A stretch of DNA of 64,000 bases, from positions 496,001 through 560,000 of the forward strand of contig JANVFP010000012.1 of assembly GCA_027919835.1 (NCBI GenBank), given 5' to 3'. Every line of letters begins with the position of its first letter. Positions within the stretch are counted from its first letter, which is position 1. The DNA is from Lentinula raphanica (Eukaryota > Basidiomycota > Agaricomycetes > Agaricales > Omphalotaceae). A program made the translations under genes and the position numbers. The notes beneath the pieces are model-generated. The model saw only the letters and a list, made by a program, of their open reading frames with translations, was not told the DNA's origin and did not search any database. Shown here piece after piece: positions 35,527 to 47,262 of the stretch.

Positions 35527-36618
35527 ATGGTCGTCAATCTGGAACCCTCTCTGCCTTATCCTCCCTTCGTTGACGTGGAAGGAGTGATCAATATCCGTTC
35601 AGTTGGTGGATACACCACCAGTACTGGTCGTGCTCTCAAGCCTATCGTCATTTATCGCTCTGGTGACATTTCGAGTATCACGCATAAAGGAAAGGAACAG
35701 TTCTCAGAGTTGGGCGTTCATGTCGTATTCGATTTCCGTGCGGACAGCGAGATCAAGAATTACGACTCTGCGACGCCCAGCATGGAAGGAATCAACATAA
35801 TCAGAGCTCCTGCGGGAATCCAAAACGCGTTCGATCCCGCGAGTATAGCAATTCGGTGAGCGTTGTATTTGGACGAGACATATCTCCGTACTCAACCGTC
35901 ACCGGCCGTAGCTTGAAGAATTGGACGACAGATGAGCTCGGAGTGAGTGGCACGACGCTGAAACCTGGTGTTCAAAGCAGAATCAATGAGACTCAATGCT
36001 CCTCCAGGCATTCTTGACGACTTACGGCGAAATCTTGGACACCGCGACTGAAGCGTTCAGAACCGTTTTCATTCACCTCAGAGATCATCCAGACCAGCCT
36101 TGCCTTGTTCACTGCACTGGTAGGGAATGGTCATCACCCTATATCCTATATCAACTGATATTGAACATCTACGTTAGCTGGAAAAGATAGAACAGGGATG
36201 TTTATTACTCTCTTGCTGATGGTCTGTTTGATCTTTCAGTGTATGTACTATGGAAGCTCATGTCTTGACAGGTTTTGGGCGTGGAGGATCGCGATATCAT
36301 TGACGAATATGCATTGACGACTGTCGGACTTGCGCCGTCAATGCCCCAGCTCACATGCAAACTCCAGAAGATGCCCGTCTTCCGTGATAATTGGGATGGA
36401 CTGCTTAACATGGGGTCCTCAAAGTATGTCTGAAATGAAGACGGGTAGGCAGACATTCGAGCTGACGTATCTCCTTTGAACTTTTTAGGCCCGAAACGAT
36501 GGTGGCGACCTTGCAATTCATTCGAGAGAAATATGATGGAGCAGAAGCATATTTGAAAACTCGTTTGAACTTGGACGAAGAGGATATACTCAAAATTCGA
36601 GAAAACTATCTTATCTGA
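35527..36618 (+). CDS. Tyrosine/dual-specificity phosphatase (Y_phosphatase3 type)
   Basis: The N terminus DVEGVINIRSVGGYTTSTGR and LGVHVVFDFRADSEI match the tyrosine phosphatase family with an N-terminal substrate-binding DFR block. The catalytic P-loop HCTAGKDRTG is split by an intron: HCT ends one exon before a GTAGGG donor and AGKDRTG begins the next. C-terminal exons read VEDRDIIDEYALTTVGLAPS and FIREKYDGAEAYLKTRLNLD. About six exons. The family dephosphorylates phosphotyrosine or phosphoinositides; the substrate here is unknown. Confidence 0.85.
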
Positions 36619-36953
36619 ACCTCGAGTCTTCTGCCTGAACATATTTCATGACATACTCTGTGTATTATAGTATATACTCTACCCAACGATGACTTAGAAT
36701 ATTATATGGACATGGCAAGCTGAACGGAAAAACCGCAACGCGCTCAAAGGCTGCTCAGAACTGGTTGCGGGAGCCTTTTGTTTGCTTGTCGAGATTTCAC
36801 AATGTCAGATACAACGCCAAACATACAATACATGTTACCTTGCCAGTTGCCTCTTTTCAGCTCTGTGCCCTGCCCTGTCCCCAGCTGTCCCCAGTGCCCT
36901 CTCCTCAAATTGGTACTTATCAAGCTTCAGAGAGGCATCAAGCAGTGTTGATA

Positions 36954-38688
36954 ATGGATGATTTTCCTCGCTACCGAGCACACGAGGCGGATGCACCAAC
37001 ACGTGTCGAATCTATTCCAACAGAATCTTCATCTTCCGATTCTCGTTCTGCTCAAACTTCACCTCTTTCTAGCATCAATCAACTCCCAGTTCCCAACTAC
37101 TCCTCAGAGATTCACAATCCTAGAATGCAATCTGCTACTCAAGAGGACCACAATGCTTTTGCATCCACCAGCGCTCAGCCAGCTTACTATCCAATGCCTA
37201 CAGCTAGTTACATGTCCTTTCAGGCCCCGTTTCATAGTACTTCTCCGCCACCCGAAATTGGTTCTGTTCTTCACAGCCAAAGTCCTTCTCCTGCCCCCGT
37301 TCCAATCCCCAATCCCTCTGCAAGCATGCCAGTCCCTATAGCCATGCCGCTCCCCGACCTAACACCATCTGTCCATGTCGTAGACGTACACGACTCTGGA
37401 ATAGACTTTGGTCCGGGCGTTCGAGCACCATCGCGAAATGAAAACCCAGAAGTCGTAATGCCGCCAGACTCTGATGAAACTGCGCTCTTCCGTTCCCGGT
37501 CTCTCCTAGGCTTCGCGAAATCTCAGTCCCGGTTAGGCTTCGTGAAGCCTCGGCCGCCCACTATTACGGCTTTCAGTGAATCGAGCGTCGACTCTGATTC
37601 AGATTCGGAATTGAATCTGGTGCTACCACATCATCATACTTATGACGAATCTACGCGAGCACTTGTTGAAGTCCTGCGACCTATAATGGAGAGTTGCATA
37701 GAGATTGTTGTTCGGCTGATCCCTGTAAGCTCTCTTCATCTGTGTAACAACGGTAACCAACAGTTTCCAGACTCCTCAGATCTCTTCGACAGGTCGACTG
37801 GTCAGATTACCACTAGGACGGGAGGAGGCGGTGTGTGCGTCGATGGAAGGAACCTTGCGTCACCTTTGGGGCTGTATCACCCTACGACCGGGCTGCGCAT
37901 GTCCAAGTGAAAGGGAACAGGAAACATTGCCCGAGGGCGAGAGAGGATCAGATGTTTGTCGTGATTTTCATGAAGCGTTTGAGCGCAAGTTACGCCGATT
38001 CACAGCGTGAGCGTTGTTTGCTTCTCAACCATCCGAAAATTGAGTGTTTTGTAGACGCATGAGGACCTTCTACGACCAAATTAATCGACCACGAAGAATG
38101 CACAAATCGTCCTTTACGGAAAGACTACTAGGATGGCAGGATGCCTTCGACCAATGGATCAACCGGTTCGAGGTTGGTTGTCGCTTTAGTGTGGATTGCT
38201 GCTGGAATGACCTCGTTACAGAGATTGAATGCGCACCTACGCCTCCGACTCGCCCATGCTCATGCTAAGGAGATACAACTCCAACTGTCACACGAACGCA
38301 CTGTTGCTGCACAAATACGTTCCTCTGAACTCGACGAAGCTGGATCAGCATCAGGGCGTCGGAGCAGCCAAAGACACTTTAACCATCATACGTTGACTAT
38401 ACAGCAACTGAAAGAGGACTATGACATCGCAAAGAATGCGCTTCTGGAGGCACACAAGAGAGCCGCGGGACTGGCATGGAGGAGAGACGGTATGGGACAA
38501 TTAGTGAGGGATTTCGGAAATTGGACAATCAAGGAAGCGGTCTGATGCTCATGGGTAAAATGGTCAGTGGAATTTTGCCTGTGGCGTCTGGATATGCTGG
38601 CTATAAATGGCACCAGGCTTCAACGTTCGAATTCATTGTTTGGGGCATCTTGTTGGGCTACCGAATAATCGCGGCACGATCGGGGTGA
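36954..38688 (+). CDS. Hypothetical low-complexity protein
   Basis: Exon 1 (36954-37724) encodes MDDFPRYRAHEADAPTRVES and a long Ser/Pro-rich segment. Later exons read ETLPEGERGSDVCRDFHEAF, MRTFYDQINRPRRMHKSSFT and FDQWINRFE. A coiled-coil-like part follows (RLNAHLRLRLAHAHAKEIQL, IQQLKEDYDIAKNALLEAHK), then a hydrophobic C terminus (IVWGILLGYRIIAARSG). The junction between exon 1 and the ETLPEG exon (acceptor near 37921) is uncertain. I recognise no family; the last segment could be a membrane anchor. Confidence 0.55.
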
Positions 38689-39376
38689 TGGTTCGCTCTC
38701 CAATTGGGACGATGCTACCCGAACTCCAGCAGTGTAGTCGTTTGAAGAGTTGTATCCATCGCTTCGCTTGTCGTTGTATGCACAGGTTCAACTTGCAGCC
38801 ATTTCATGCATGGCAATGTCTGGAGATTTGTAAGTACCTGAAACTAGAAGATTTGAATGTTGATTCGCCGCACCTTTGGACTCGTTGCGCCCATATCGCA
38901 TATCTGTGACGACTGACGACATTCGACGGACACCAATACGCGGCCGAGGTGGCTGTAATCGACAACCAGTGTGTCTACTTTTCCTGGCTCTAGCCTTGAG
39001 CTTGGCAATGAGAGTGGACAGAAGGTGGAAGAGAAACGTGACCTCTCTGGCTGTAATAGCCTTTGTCCATTGCTGCTCAATAGGCTCTCTTTCGGACGTT
39101 GAGGCTGAAGCTCGAAGATGTATATTTCATGCACTCAAATGGTTGATCTATATGGAACCACATTCCATGCGACTGACGAGGTTTGACAGATCCCCCGATG
39201 CATCGCTTTATATCACCCTCCATGCGTTCCAAATGGCTCACATCCTGTTCCATATCCTCGAACGAGTTGATCAATCAAGTTCTTATTGGTTGCCTAATGA
39301 GGGTTAGTTTTGATCTAGTGTCCACAATGCATAAAATCCCTACTTCGGCTCTAGCTCAATCGCATTTTTTTCACCC
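38689..39376. other. Interval without a confident gene
   Basis: Plus-strand frames (for example 38876-39307) look partly protein-like but lack start and splice continuity. They could be a gene relic. Confidence 0.3.
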
Positions 39377-41561
39377 ATGGCTGCAACATCTTACATATCC
39401 ATTGCGTTTTCTCATTCACAACTAGAGATAGCCGTCGCCATACTAGCAATTCTGGTGCTGTGCGTGTATCTGCGACGGCGTGTGGTTCGTTTGCGCAACG
39501 TACGCGGCGGTCTTCCTTATCCTCCGGGACCTACGCCTCTGCCATTTATTGGGAACCTTTTTGTAAGTGCTCGTTCATTCGATCCCCAAATCAGCTCAAT
39601 TGGTGTACGACCTTAGGATATTCCGCGAGACAGGGAGTCCACTGCCTACAACAAAATGGCGAATGAGTATGGTGTGCTATTTCGTGGCCTACCTTCAATA
39701 GGACCTGGCTGAGATGCATGCTTGATCAGGCGATTTGACGTACCTCAATGTTTTTGGAAAATCAATACTTGTCGTCAACAACTACGCCACTGTGCAAGAA
39801 TTGTTTGACAAACGTTCTGCCAATTATTCTGATCGTTCCCAGTCAACTATGATGGACTTGATGGGCTGGAATTGGAACTTTGGACTCATGCGATACGGTG
39901 CGTTGTGCATATCTGCTTTCATTGCTGTCAAGGCAAACCTCATATGATAACTGCGTCAGGGCCTGATTGGAAAAGACATCGTGCAATGTTCCATCGACAA
40001 TTCCAACCTTCTGGTGTCTCTGCTTTCTGGCCAACCCAATCCAAAGAGGCTCATAAACTTCTTCTCCGGATGCTGCACGAACCTGGTGACTTGATCAATC
40101 ATCTTAGATTGTCAGGAGTTCTGCTCCGAACGAATTGTTCCCGGTAACTCACAGTCCTCGCAGGAATTCGGCAAGCGTCATCATGAATGTTGTATACGGT
40201 ATTGAACTGCAAGACCAAGATGATCACTACATTACCGTGGCTGAAACTGCGTTGGACGGGATGGCGAAAGCCGCTAATCCGGGGGCGTTCCTCGTCGATA
40301 TATTCCCTTTCTGTATGTTGCAGTTTCTCATCTTCGTCTCTCCCATGGCTGACCTAACTGATCAGTCAAATATGTACCAAGCTGGATGCCTGGCGCCGGA
40401 TTCAAACGCCAAGCAGCGTCCTGGCGAAAGTCTGTTCTCCAAATGCGAGATGCACCATTCGAAGAGGTGACGAATATCATGGTACATACCAATTCTTTCT
40501 TCGATTTTTCAAACCTAAATGCAACATCGACTACAGAAACAAGAGAATATAACATCAAGCTTCGTATCAAATCTTCTCGCAGATCTCGAGCTACGGAACG
40601 ATCATAGATCAAACTTCATCCTTCCTGACGAAGTCGAGACTATTAAAAACTGCGCAGGCTTAGCTTATGCCGGTAACTAAATATCTTCGTGATAGTCACT
40701 TGAAGTTGCTGATAGTGTGATATCCAATGTAGCTGGAACTGAAAGTGTAGGTCAGATTTAATTGATCCTATTTGTTCTCACTTCGAGATGCAGTTTGTGT
40801 CGTCTTTATCATCGTTCATGCTCGCAATGACACTCTGGCCGGAAGTACAAGAAAGAGCTCGACTAGAGCTCGACAGAGTCGTTGGTCTGGAAAGACTACC
40901 GGACTTCAGCGATCGAGGCACCTTGCCTTACATTGACGCCATTGTAAAGGAAGTACTCCGGTAAGATGGCACAGTTGTAGTATTTTGTTATCTGACACTC
41001 TGAACCACTGGTTACAGTTGGAATCCAGTGGCACCTTTAGGTCTTCCACACATGTCCACAATCGATGATGAATTCAAAGGCTACTACATCCCGGCTGGAA
41101 CAATCGTACTGGGGAATACTTGGTAGGCTTCATCTCCACCTCAATGTCACGAATCGCTAACTCCCTCAACCATCAGGACTATCCTGCATGACCCAGTAAC
41201 TTATCCCGATCCAATGAAGTTCAATCCCGAGCGTTTCCTCAGTAATGAGCCTACGATCATTGATCCTGTTTCTGTTGCCTTTGGCTACGGCAGACGAATA
41301 TGTCCTGGCCGGTTTATGGCTGAGGGTCAACTCTGGATCTCCATTGCTTGCATCCTGAGTGTGTTTGATATCACGCCTGGTGATAGAGAACGCAGGACTG
41401 AGGCTGCCTTTGGGTCTGGACTAATCTGGTATGGTCACAATCTCAAGGAAACAGACGTAGCCGCTCACTCATTTGCTGAAAGCCATCCCCTACCATTCAA
41501 GACTTCGATAAACGTTAGAAGCAAACAGGCAAAGTCGTTAATCGAACAAACTACGGATTAA
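39377..41561 (+). CDS. Cytochrome P450 monooxygenase
   Basis: The N-terminal anchor [20 protein letters not shown] is followed by the proline hinge [17 protein letters not shown]. Mid-protein: [19 protein letters not shown] and, across a 59-nt intron, [20 protein letters not shown]. The I-helix carries AGTES, the K-helix ExxR is EVLR, and the heme-binding loop is [12 protein letters not shown]. The layout matches class II fungal P450s of the O-methylsterigmatocystin-oxidoreductase-like (CYP64-type) clan common in agarics. At least nine exons. The enzyme is ER-bound and needs a P450 reductase. No biosynthetic cluster surrounds it apart from an aldo-keto reductase, so substrate is unknown. Confidence 0.9.
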
Positions 41562-42084
41562 TATCTGACGATGATGTTATCATTATTCCGTTAAATCATT
41601 GTTTTCCCTCGACTCATGAACGATTCATGACTATCCCATATTCTTCTTCACTGCGTTCTCACACTGGCAGACTTCCGAATAGGTGGATGTATTCAGAAGC
41701 GATACTTTGAGGGACAGAGAAAAAATGGCCAATTGTTTTTGCAACGTTTTCCTATACTGGCGCTTCCCCTTATAGCTATTCGACTGTTACTCAATGACCA
41801 GATGGAGACCGATGAGAACCTGGTCAGGATTATACCGCAAAGTCAGCTAGAATGGGCCTGAAGGTTAAAGCCACTCGACCTCAACAGTATCTTTTCTCAG
41901 TCAAAGCAGGTCAGTATATCCGACTCACCCATCTGATGAAAGCGAGGGATCCGCTCCTCCAGGCAGCAGGCTCCCACCGTTATCAAGATCAATTGACGTC
42001 ATATTATGATCACGCGGGCGGATTCTCTTTCAAACGGAAGCTCGTGTAGAAGAATTTTTTACCTTCCTTTCTTTCACCTCCACC
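41562..42084. other. Intergenic
   Basis: Holds the P450 3' region and the promoter of the aldo-keto reductase. No gene seen. Confidence 0.4.
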
Positions 42085-43310
42085 ATGCCTGCTAGCAAAT
42101 TCATCAAACTCAACACTGGCGCTGAGATGCCTACTCTCGGTCTTGGTGAGCTTTTTTTCAGTAGGAGTCTACCAGAACTGCAAGTCAGATATCTCGAGTC
42201 TTGGAACGCGTCCAATCTGAGACCACATACTGCTTGCTGTTTACTATGCACTATCATTGTCAACGTGTACTCATCTATCATGATATATTTTCCGCAGGTA
42301 CCTGGCGCTCCAAACCTGGCCAAGTCGAGCATGCCGTGGAGTTTGCTCTGAGAAACGGCTATCGCAACATCGACACTGCTACTGCTTACGGGAACGAGTC
42401 CGAGGTAGGGAAGGGGATTAAGAACTCTGGTGTCCCGCGCGAACAGATTTTCTTGACGACCAAGCTGAATAATCCTGATATGGGAAAACCGGAAGAGGCA
42501 CTAGAGTATTCCTTGAAGACGCTTGGGACAGACTATCTTGATCTTTGTCGGTATTCTCTTTCCTCCTTTTCCACTAGCGATCTTTTTCAATGACGCCTGA
42601 CCGCTTTTCGCTCAGGGCTCATGCATTGGCCCGCTCCTATGACTACCGAAGGTGGCGCAGACAAATCCATCGACTGGCTCGATACTTGGCACAAGATGGA
42701 AGCCCTTTACAAAGCTCACCCGGAAAAAATTAAAGCAATCGGCGTCAGCAACTTTTCCATCCCTTATCTCAATCGTCTTCTCGATAACTCTTCCGTCGTA
42801 CCCGCCACCAACCAAATCGAGCTCCATCCCTCCTGTCCTCAACAGTCCCTTGTGGACTTCTGTGCGAGCAAAGGAATTGCGGTGACTGGATATTCTCCGT
42901 TGGGATCTGAGGGAGCACCGCTGTTGAAGAACGAAGTGGTCAAGAAGATGGCTCAGAAGTATGGGGTAGGAGAGGGGACAGTCCTGATTTCCATGCAGGC
43001 AAATAGGGAAGGGGTTAACGGTGGGTTGGGTTCTGCGAGGGTGTACGTTTAAAACGAACTGACTTGGGGTTTGTTGATCTTGGACAGTGCTTCCCAAATC
43101 TGTCACTAACGAACGTATCCTTGGTATGTTTCCAAAAGTGTTGGGAGATCTTGTTCCTTACTTATCATCACTTTAGCCAATGCCAAATTTATCGACATGG
43201 AACCGGCCGATATCACCGAACTCAACGAGATCGCGAAGACCCAGCCGTTCCGAGCTTGTCACCCGAGCTGGGCTGGATGGGGAAATCTTGGGTTTACTGA
43301 AAGTGTCTAG
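42085..43310 (+). CDS. Aldo-keto reductase
   Basis: The start MPASKFIKLNTGAEMPTLGL is joined across an intron to TWRSKPGQVEHAVEFALRNG. The catalytic tetrad is visible: Asp in YRNIDTATAYGNE with Tyr beside it, Lys in FLTTKLNN and His in LMHWPAP. VLPKSVTNERIL supplies the NADPH-binding Lys/Ser region, and the C terminus ends WAGWGNLGFTESV. The last three exons join through AACG|GTGGGT and CTTG|GTATGT donors. The length is about 300 residues, usual for the family. It reduces aldehydes or ketones with NADPH in the cytosol. Confidence 0.88.
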
Positions 43311-43924
43311 AGCTCTGGTGACTAGAAACTAGATGTAAGTTGAGCGTGTCAGAAAGAGAAAGAGAATCAACGGCTTAGAGTGAAGGGCGATAGGCTTTCA
43401 AGATACATCTGTAGAAACAAGCTCGTAGAAGTCGAAAACAATTGTACATATCTCGACGCATTCAGATTATGCCGAACAGACAATCTGGAACGATCCTTTG
43501 TCGTCTATCCATTCAAGAGTCAACGTTTTAACATCCGCCGTGGTCTCTTTGGTTTGGAAGATTCCCCAGGTGCAAGTGACTCAATCTCTGCCGACTACGC
43601 CCTACGCCTTTGATCCATTCCGTTTCCTCACCAAACTCTGGTTGGTCCACGGACAATGGTCAAACCAGCGTGCGTGTGACGGACATCCACGATAATTCTC
43701 TTCATAAAAATGTTATTTGGACTTTCACTATGTTCTGCCAGTGGTTTCTACCGTTCAACCTCCTTTTACTCGCGTACGAAAATACTAACGAGGGGTTTTC
43801 GTTGACTTAGTTTCGATGCGATATATCTGTACCAATATACGTTCATACCACTGTACATGAACCTTGTATTCACCGTCATGGTCGATCATACAGAAATGCA
43901 ACGAGTGTGTGGTATAAAATTCGC
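43311..43924. other. Intergenic
   Basis: Between convergent 3' ends of the aldo-keto reductase and the minus-strand F-box gene. No feature seen. Confidence 0.4.
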
Positions 43925-45583
43925 TCATATACCCATAATCTTCAACGTCACTCCCAAGGCCGCGAACTTCTTCATTTGCGGAGAGTGGAGAATCTTCTGC
44001 GCCTGCTCGTCAGCCGTCGTTATAGCTAGCTCCAGTGGGATTATGTTCTTTGAGAAAAGGCGGGCGTATAGCCTGGAGTATGCCCTGTCTAAGAAGTTTT
44101 CCACGAAGAACAGATCGCCCAATCTGAATTGTAATTGGCGCAAGTTCGGGAATGTGACCTTCGGTGTGGCTAAGGAAGGAGTAGGACTCGGAGAGGAGAG
44201 GGGGAAATGAGTGTTGGCGCTCGAAATGGCGGCGCTTTGGAAAGGAATGTAGAGTTGTGCCAGCACAGCTTTGGTAGCTCGAGTAGTATAAGTGCCTTCG
44301 ATATCGATCCTTTCGAGCGCGTCGCAGTTGCGGAGTGCTTCAACAAATACTCCTGTATGCTCCGAACCGGCAATACGCTTCAACTTGAAGTCGGAACGTT
44401 CTTCGAAATGCTGGAACGGTTCGACGAGTTTCCCGCTTGCGAATAAGGATAGACTAGTCAAGGCAGGACAGGTCATCGAATCCAACACCGCTGCAATAGC
44501 TGCGTCGTTACGATCATCATCGGAGTCCTCTCGAATATAAAGCTCTTCGAGTACAGGAAGATTGATATCCTTGACCTCGGACACAGACAGTGCACCAGGG
44601 ACGAAGTTTTGTATGGAGAGTGTACGAAGGAAATGTAGATGCTGGACAATGTTGATGGCGCTGTTATTCCAAACTCCAGAGATAGTGTAATTGGTGATCA
44701 TGAAGAACGGTGATGGACTGAATGCGATAGCAGGGCCATCCCAGATCGATGTCCATGTCGTCAGTTTCGGCAACTGACAGTGGTAGAATGATACCGAGAG
44801 CATGTCAATCCGACGGATATGAACACTCTCTAAATGTTCATAGGAGTACTCCGGCATGGCCATTACCGTGTCCAACCCAGACCCGCCACGCAGGTACAAT
44901 GATTTCCAGCGCGAACTAGATCCCTTGAAAAAGTTTCCGACGAAAATACCGGTGGCAAAATCCATGAAATTGGAACGAGGTGTGTTGAGACAGATGGCAA
45001 GAAGTCGTCCCTGTGAGCGATGGAGGTAAAGAGAGAGTAGAGAATGGGCATGCGTAGGCAGCGGTTTGTTGAGCTGTAGTTTGATTCGCGTCCACAGCTT
45101 GGGCATCCCAAGGTCGACTAGATTCCTCCATGAACGACACACGCGTCTGTAAACCAATAGAGGGAGTTGGACGTCCAGAGAGTCCGAGATAGAATGGAAG
45201 TACTCTTCTGCAGGAATATGATATCCCGAACCGTCTTCGAAGATGAGCTTGAGGATTTCCACAGGAAGTCGTTTAACTGGGTTCAGGGCCTGCTGATATT
45301 TGGGAATTACAGATGCGATGCTCTTCTTATCAGCCCGAAGTTTGAGCAATTCAGCTTCCACAGACGCGATACGATGGTCGAGGTGGGAGTTAACGCATGG
45401 CGCATTTGCAATGAAGGATCGGAAAGCAATTTCTTCCTTTTCATCGGGGTATTCATTAGCGGAAAGGAGTTGTTCAATGCGAGAGGTGCCGCAGGGTAGG
45501 GCGGGAGGGGTATTGTGCTGAAGGAAGTAACCGCACTGCGGGCATGAGTTGGCGTTGGTGGTCATAGTGGAAGATTCTGCCAC
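43925..45583 (-). CDS. F-box-like protein, intronless
   Basis: A single 552-codon exon. The N terminus has a CxxC pair (CPQCGYFLQ), a coiled-coil helix (DHRIASVEAELLKLRADKKS) and the F-box NPVKRLPVEILKLIFEDGSG continuing VYRRVCRSWRNLVDLGMPKL. This coil-then-F-box layout (often IPPEIL/LPVEIL) is the commonest F-box architecture in agarics. The rest is weak LRR-like sequence (LEELYIRED, LTSLSLFASGKL, FPNLRQLQFRLGDLFF). Likely an SCF substrate receptor; target unknown. Confidence 0.85.
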   Translation of the reverse strand: MAESSTMTTNANSCPQCGYFLQHNTPPALPCGTSRIEQLLSANEYPDEKEEIAFRSFIANAPCVNSHLDHRIASVEAELLKLRADKKSIASVIPKYQQALNPVKRLPVEILKLIFEDGSGYHIPAEEYFHSISDSLDVQLPLLVYRRVCRSWRNLVDLGMPKLWTRIKLQLNKPLPTHAHSLLSLYLHRSQGRLLAICLNTPRSNFMDFATGIFVGNFFKGSSSRWKSLYLRGGSGLDTVMAMPEYSYEHLESVHIRRIDMLSVSFYHCQLPKLTTWTSIWDGPAIAFSPSPFFMITNYTISGVWNNSAINIVQHLHFLRTLSIQNFVPGALSVSEVKDINLPVLEELYIREDSDDDRNDAAIAAVLDSMTCPALTSLSLFASGKLVEPFQHFEERSDFKLKRIAGSEHTGVFVEALRNCDALERIDIEGTYTTRATKAVLAQLYIPFQSAAISSANTHFPLSSPSPTPSLATPKVTFPNLRQLQFRLGDLFFVENFLDRAYSRLYARLFSKNIIPLELAITTADEQAQKILHSPQMKKFAALGVTLKIMGI

Positions 45584-46358
45584 TCGTCAAGAGTCCTTGA
45601 TACTTTTATACTCCAAGCGCCGGTTTTTGCCGCGCACGACTTCAGAACAAAGGGAGTCATGATCAAGTGAGCGTGACCGCGTCAAAGAAACACGCTGCGT
45701 GTCCAGTTTGTCCCAGAAAGGCTTCGGGGCCATGGTTCAAGTTGGGAACAAAAGCCAAGTATACGGTGTCCATTGCAATTGTGTCACTTTTCGGTGGGTA
45801 GTACGGGTTATCGAGTCGCGCTTCTTCTCCAGTTGCCTACCAGCATCGCATATTAGGTTTGCTTTGACTAGTCATACTCTAGCAGGATTGGACGAGACTG
45901 ACCGTTTGAACATGAGAGAAAGAATCCAACCCGCTGAACTCAGAACTGCATCAATGCCGACCACCGGTGGCAGAGCCCGCTACCCCGGAACTGCCCCGGA
46001 ACGATTCTTCATCGATCATCGTCCGATATCCAACTTTCAAGAAGCGGGGGAACACCATCTCACGAAACTTTTACTGGGTCTGCAACGGTATCATCTCAAT
46101 TTCGTTGAGGAGTTTCCGTCAAAGTCCTACATAAAGACTGAGTGCATATGACTGTTCCATTCGACACGCAGAAGTTGACTCATGCGTACTACAACGTATC
46201 ACAACCGGCTCCTTCTGTTCATGCCAGCGTATTATAATGGTCAAACGAAAAACGATACAGATGAATTTGTCCAGACATTGATATACATGATCTATGTACG
46301 CCCACTTTTTTCCTTCCAAGATTCAAGTGACAAGAACATTGTAAGTATACTTAAATTG
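45584..46358. other. Interval without a confident gene
   Basis: A plus-strand frame ending at 46151 contains protein-like text (RFFIDHRPISNFQEAGEHHL) but has no clear start or neighbouring exons. It may be a relic. Confidence 0.3.
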
Positions 46359-47160
46359 CTATTCGAGCCGCATATCCTTCCGAACTCGCTCAGAAGGATT
46401 GCAACGTTGACAACCTCTGGACAGCCCAAGAAATGTAATCTCTTCGTTCACTGTAAGATTCAAGCAAACGAGGTTGAGATTGTGCCTTCGCAACTGTAAA
46501 ACAAGATATCCTGACCTCGGAGGACTTGCTTCAGCGATACGAGTCAAGACTTCCCACAATTCGATATCCAGCTCGTCAGACAGAGATGGCGTATTCTTGC
46601 CTTTGAAAAGGCTGCGCTGTGCTTCATTTGCATATTGGTACATCGGGCCATTCGTCACTACCTCTATCCGTTCTGCGATTGTCTCTTTGTCGAATATTTT
46701 GATTATCTCTAATATTGTGGCATTAGACGAGTCAAAGTGCTAGGGATGAGAAATGCACCTACCTGGTTTGACTTGATGCTCCGAGCCTTTTGGCAAAAGT
46801 TTCAACAGTTCTTGTAATTCCTATAGTAACCCGTCAGGTCATTTCATCAAGATGAAGTGTTCAGATACTTACATTGACAATATCCAAGGCCTTCGCATGT
46901 GCAGACATTTCATCTTGTTTGTTCTGATACTTCAAGTTCCCTCGGCGAGACATGGCTCGTTCTCATGAAAATATGATGATGGTAAGGACTCGGTGTACAA
47001 TTTGCAAGATAAAAAGCTCACTATATGCAGGCTGCGGATCACCACTGGTTTCACTGTTACCATTAGGAACAGGAGCAGCGCCTGCTGAGGTTATGGTACC
47101 GACAGCGGCGAGGAAGGCGAATAGAAAGATGCAAAGGGTACGGCGAGAGCATTCGACCAT
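46359..47160 (-). CDS. Small secreted protein, mating-locus cluster, paralogue 1
   Basis: Exons 47022-47160, 46873-46961, 46763-46820 and 46359-46708 give 211 residues with intron phases 1, 0, 1. The leader MVECSRRTLCIFLFAFLAAV is followed by GTITSAGAAPV, a likely signal-peptidase site. The mature part is hydrophilic; exon 4 opens with IFDKETIAERIEVV, the family motif [HKT]E-x2-[AE]-x-R-[IL]-x-V-[IV], followed by a second helix-like block DELDIELWEVLTRI. This copy has the longest tail, with a CQRC pair near the end. Function unknown. Exon phases and both motifs tie it to the four other copies downstream. Confidence 0.75.
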
Positions 47161-47249
47161 CAGGATTAGCAGAATATGATGGTTCGTTTTCAAAGTTTTG
47201 AATCGAGAGTAGCGATAAGAGGCGATAAGTATTTGAAGAGGACTCAGAA

Positions 47250-47262
47250 GACCAGCTCTGAG
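47250..47262 (-). promoter_or_regulatory. Shared upstream element, paralogue 1
   Basis: CTCAGAGCTGGTC on the minus strand, about 90-102 bp before the ATG. The same sequence precedes all five paralogues. No clear TATA box here. Confidence 0.6.
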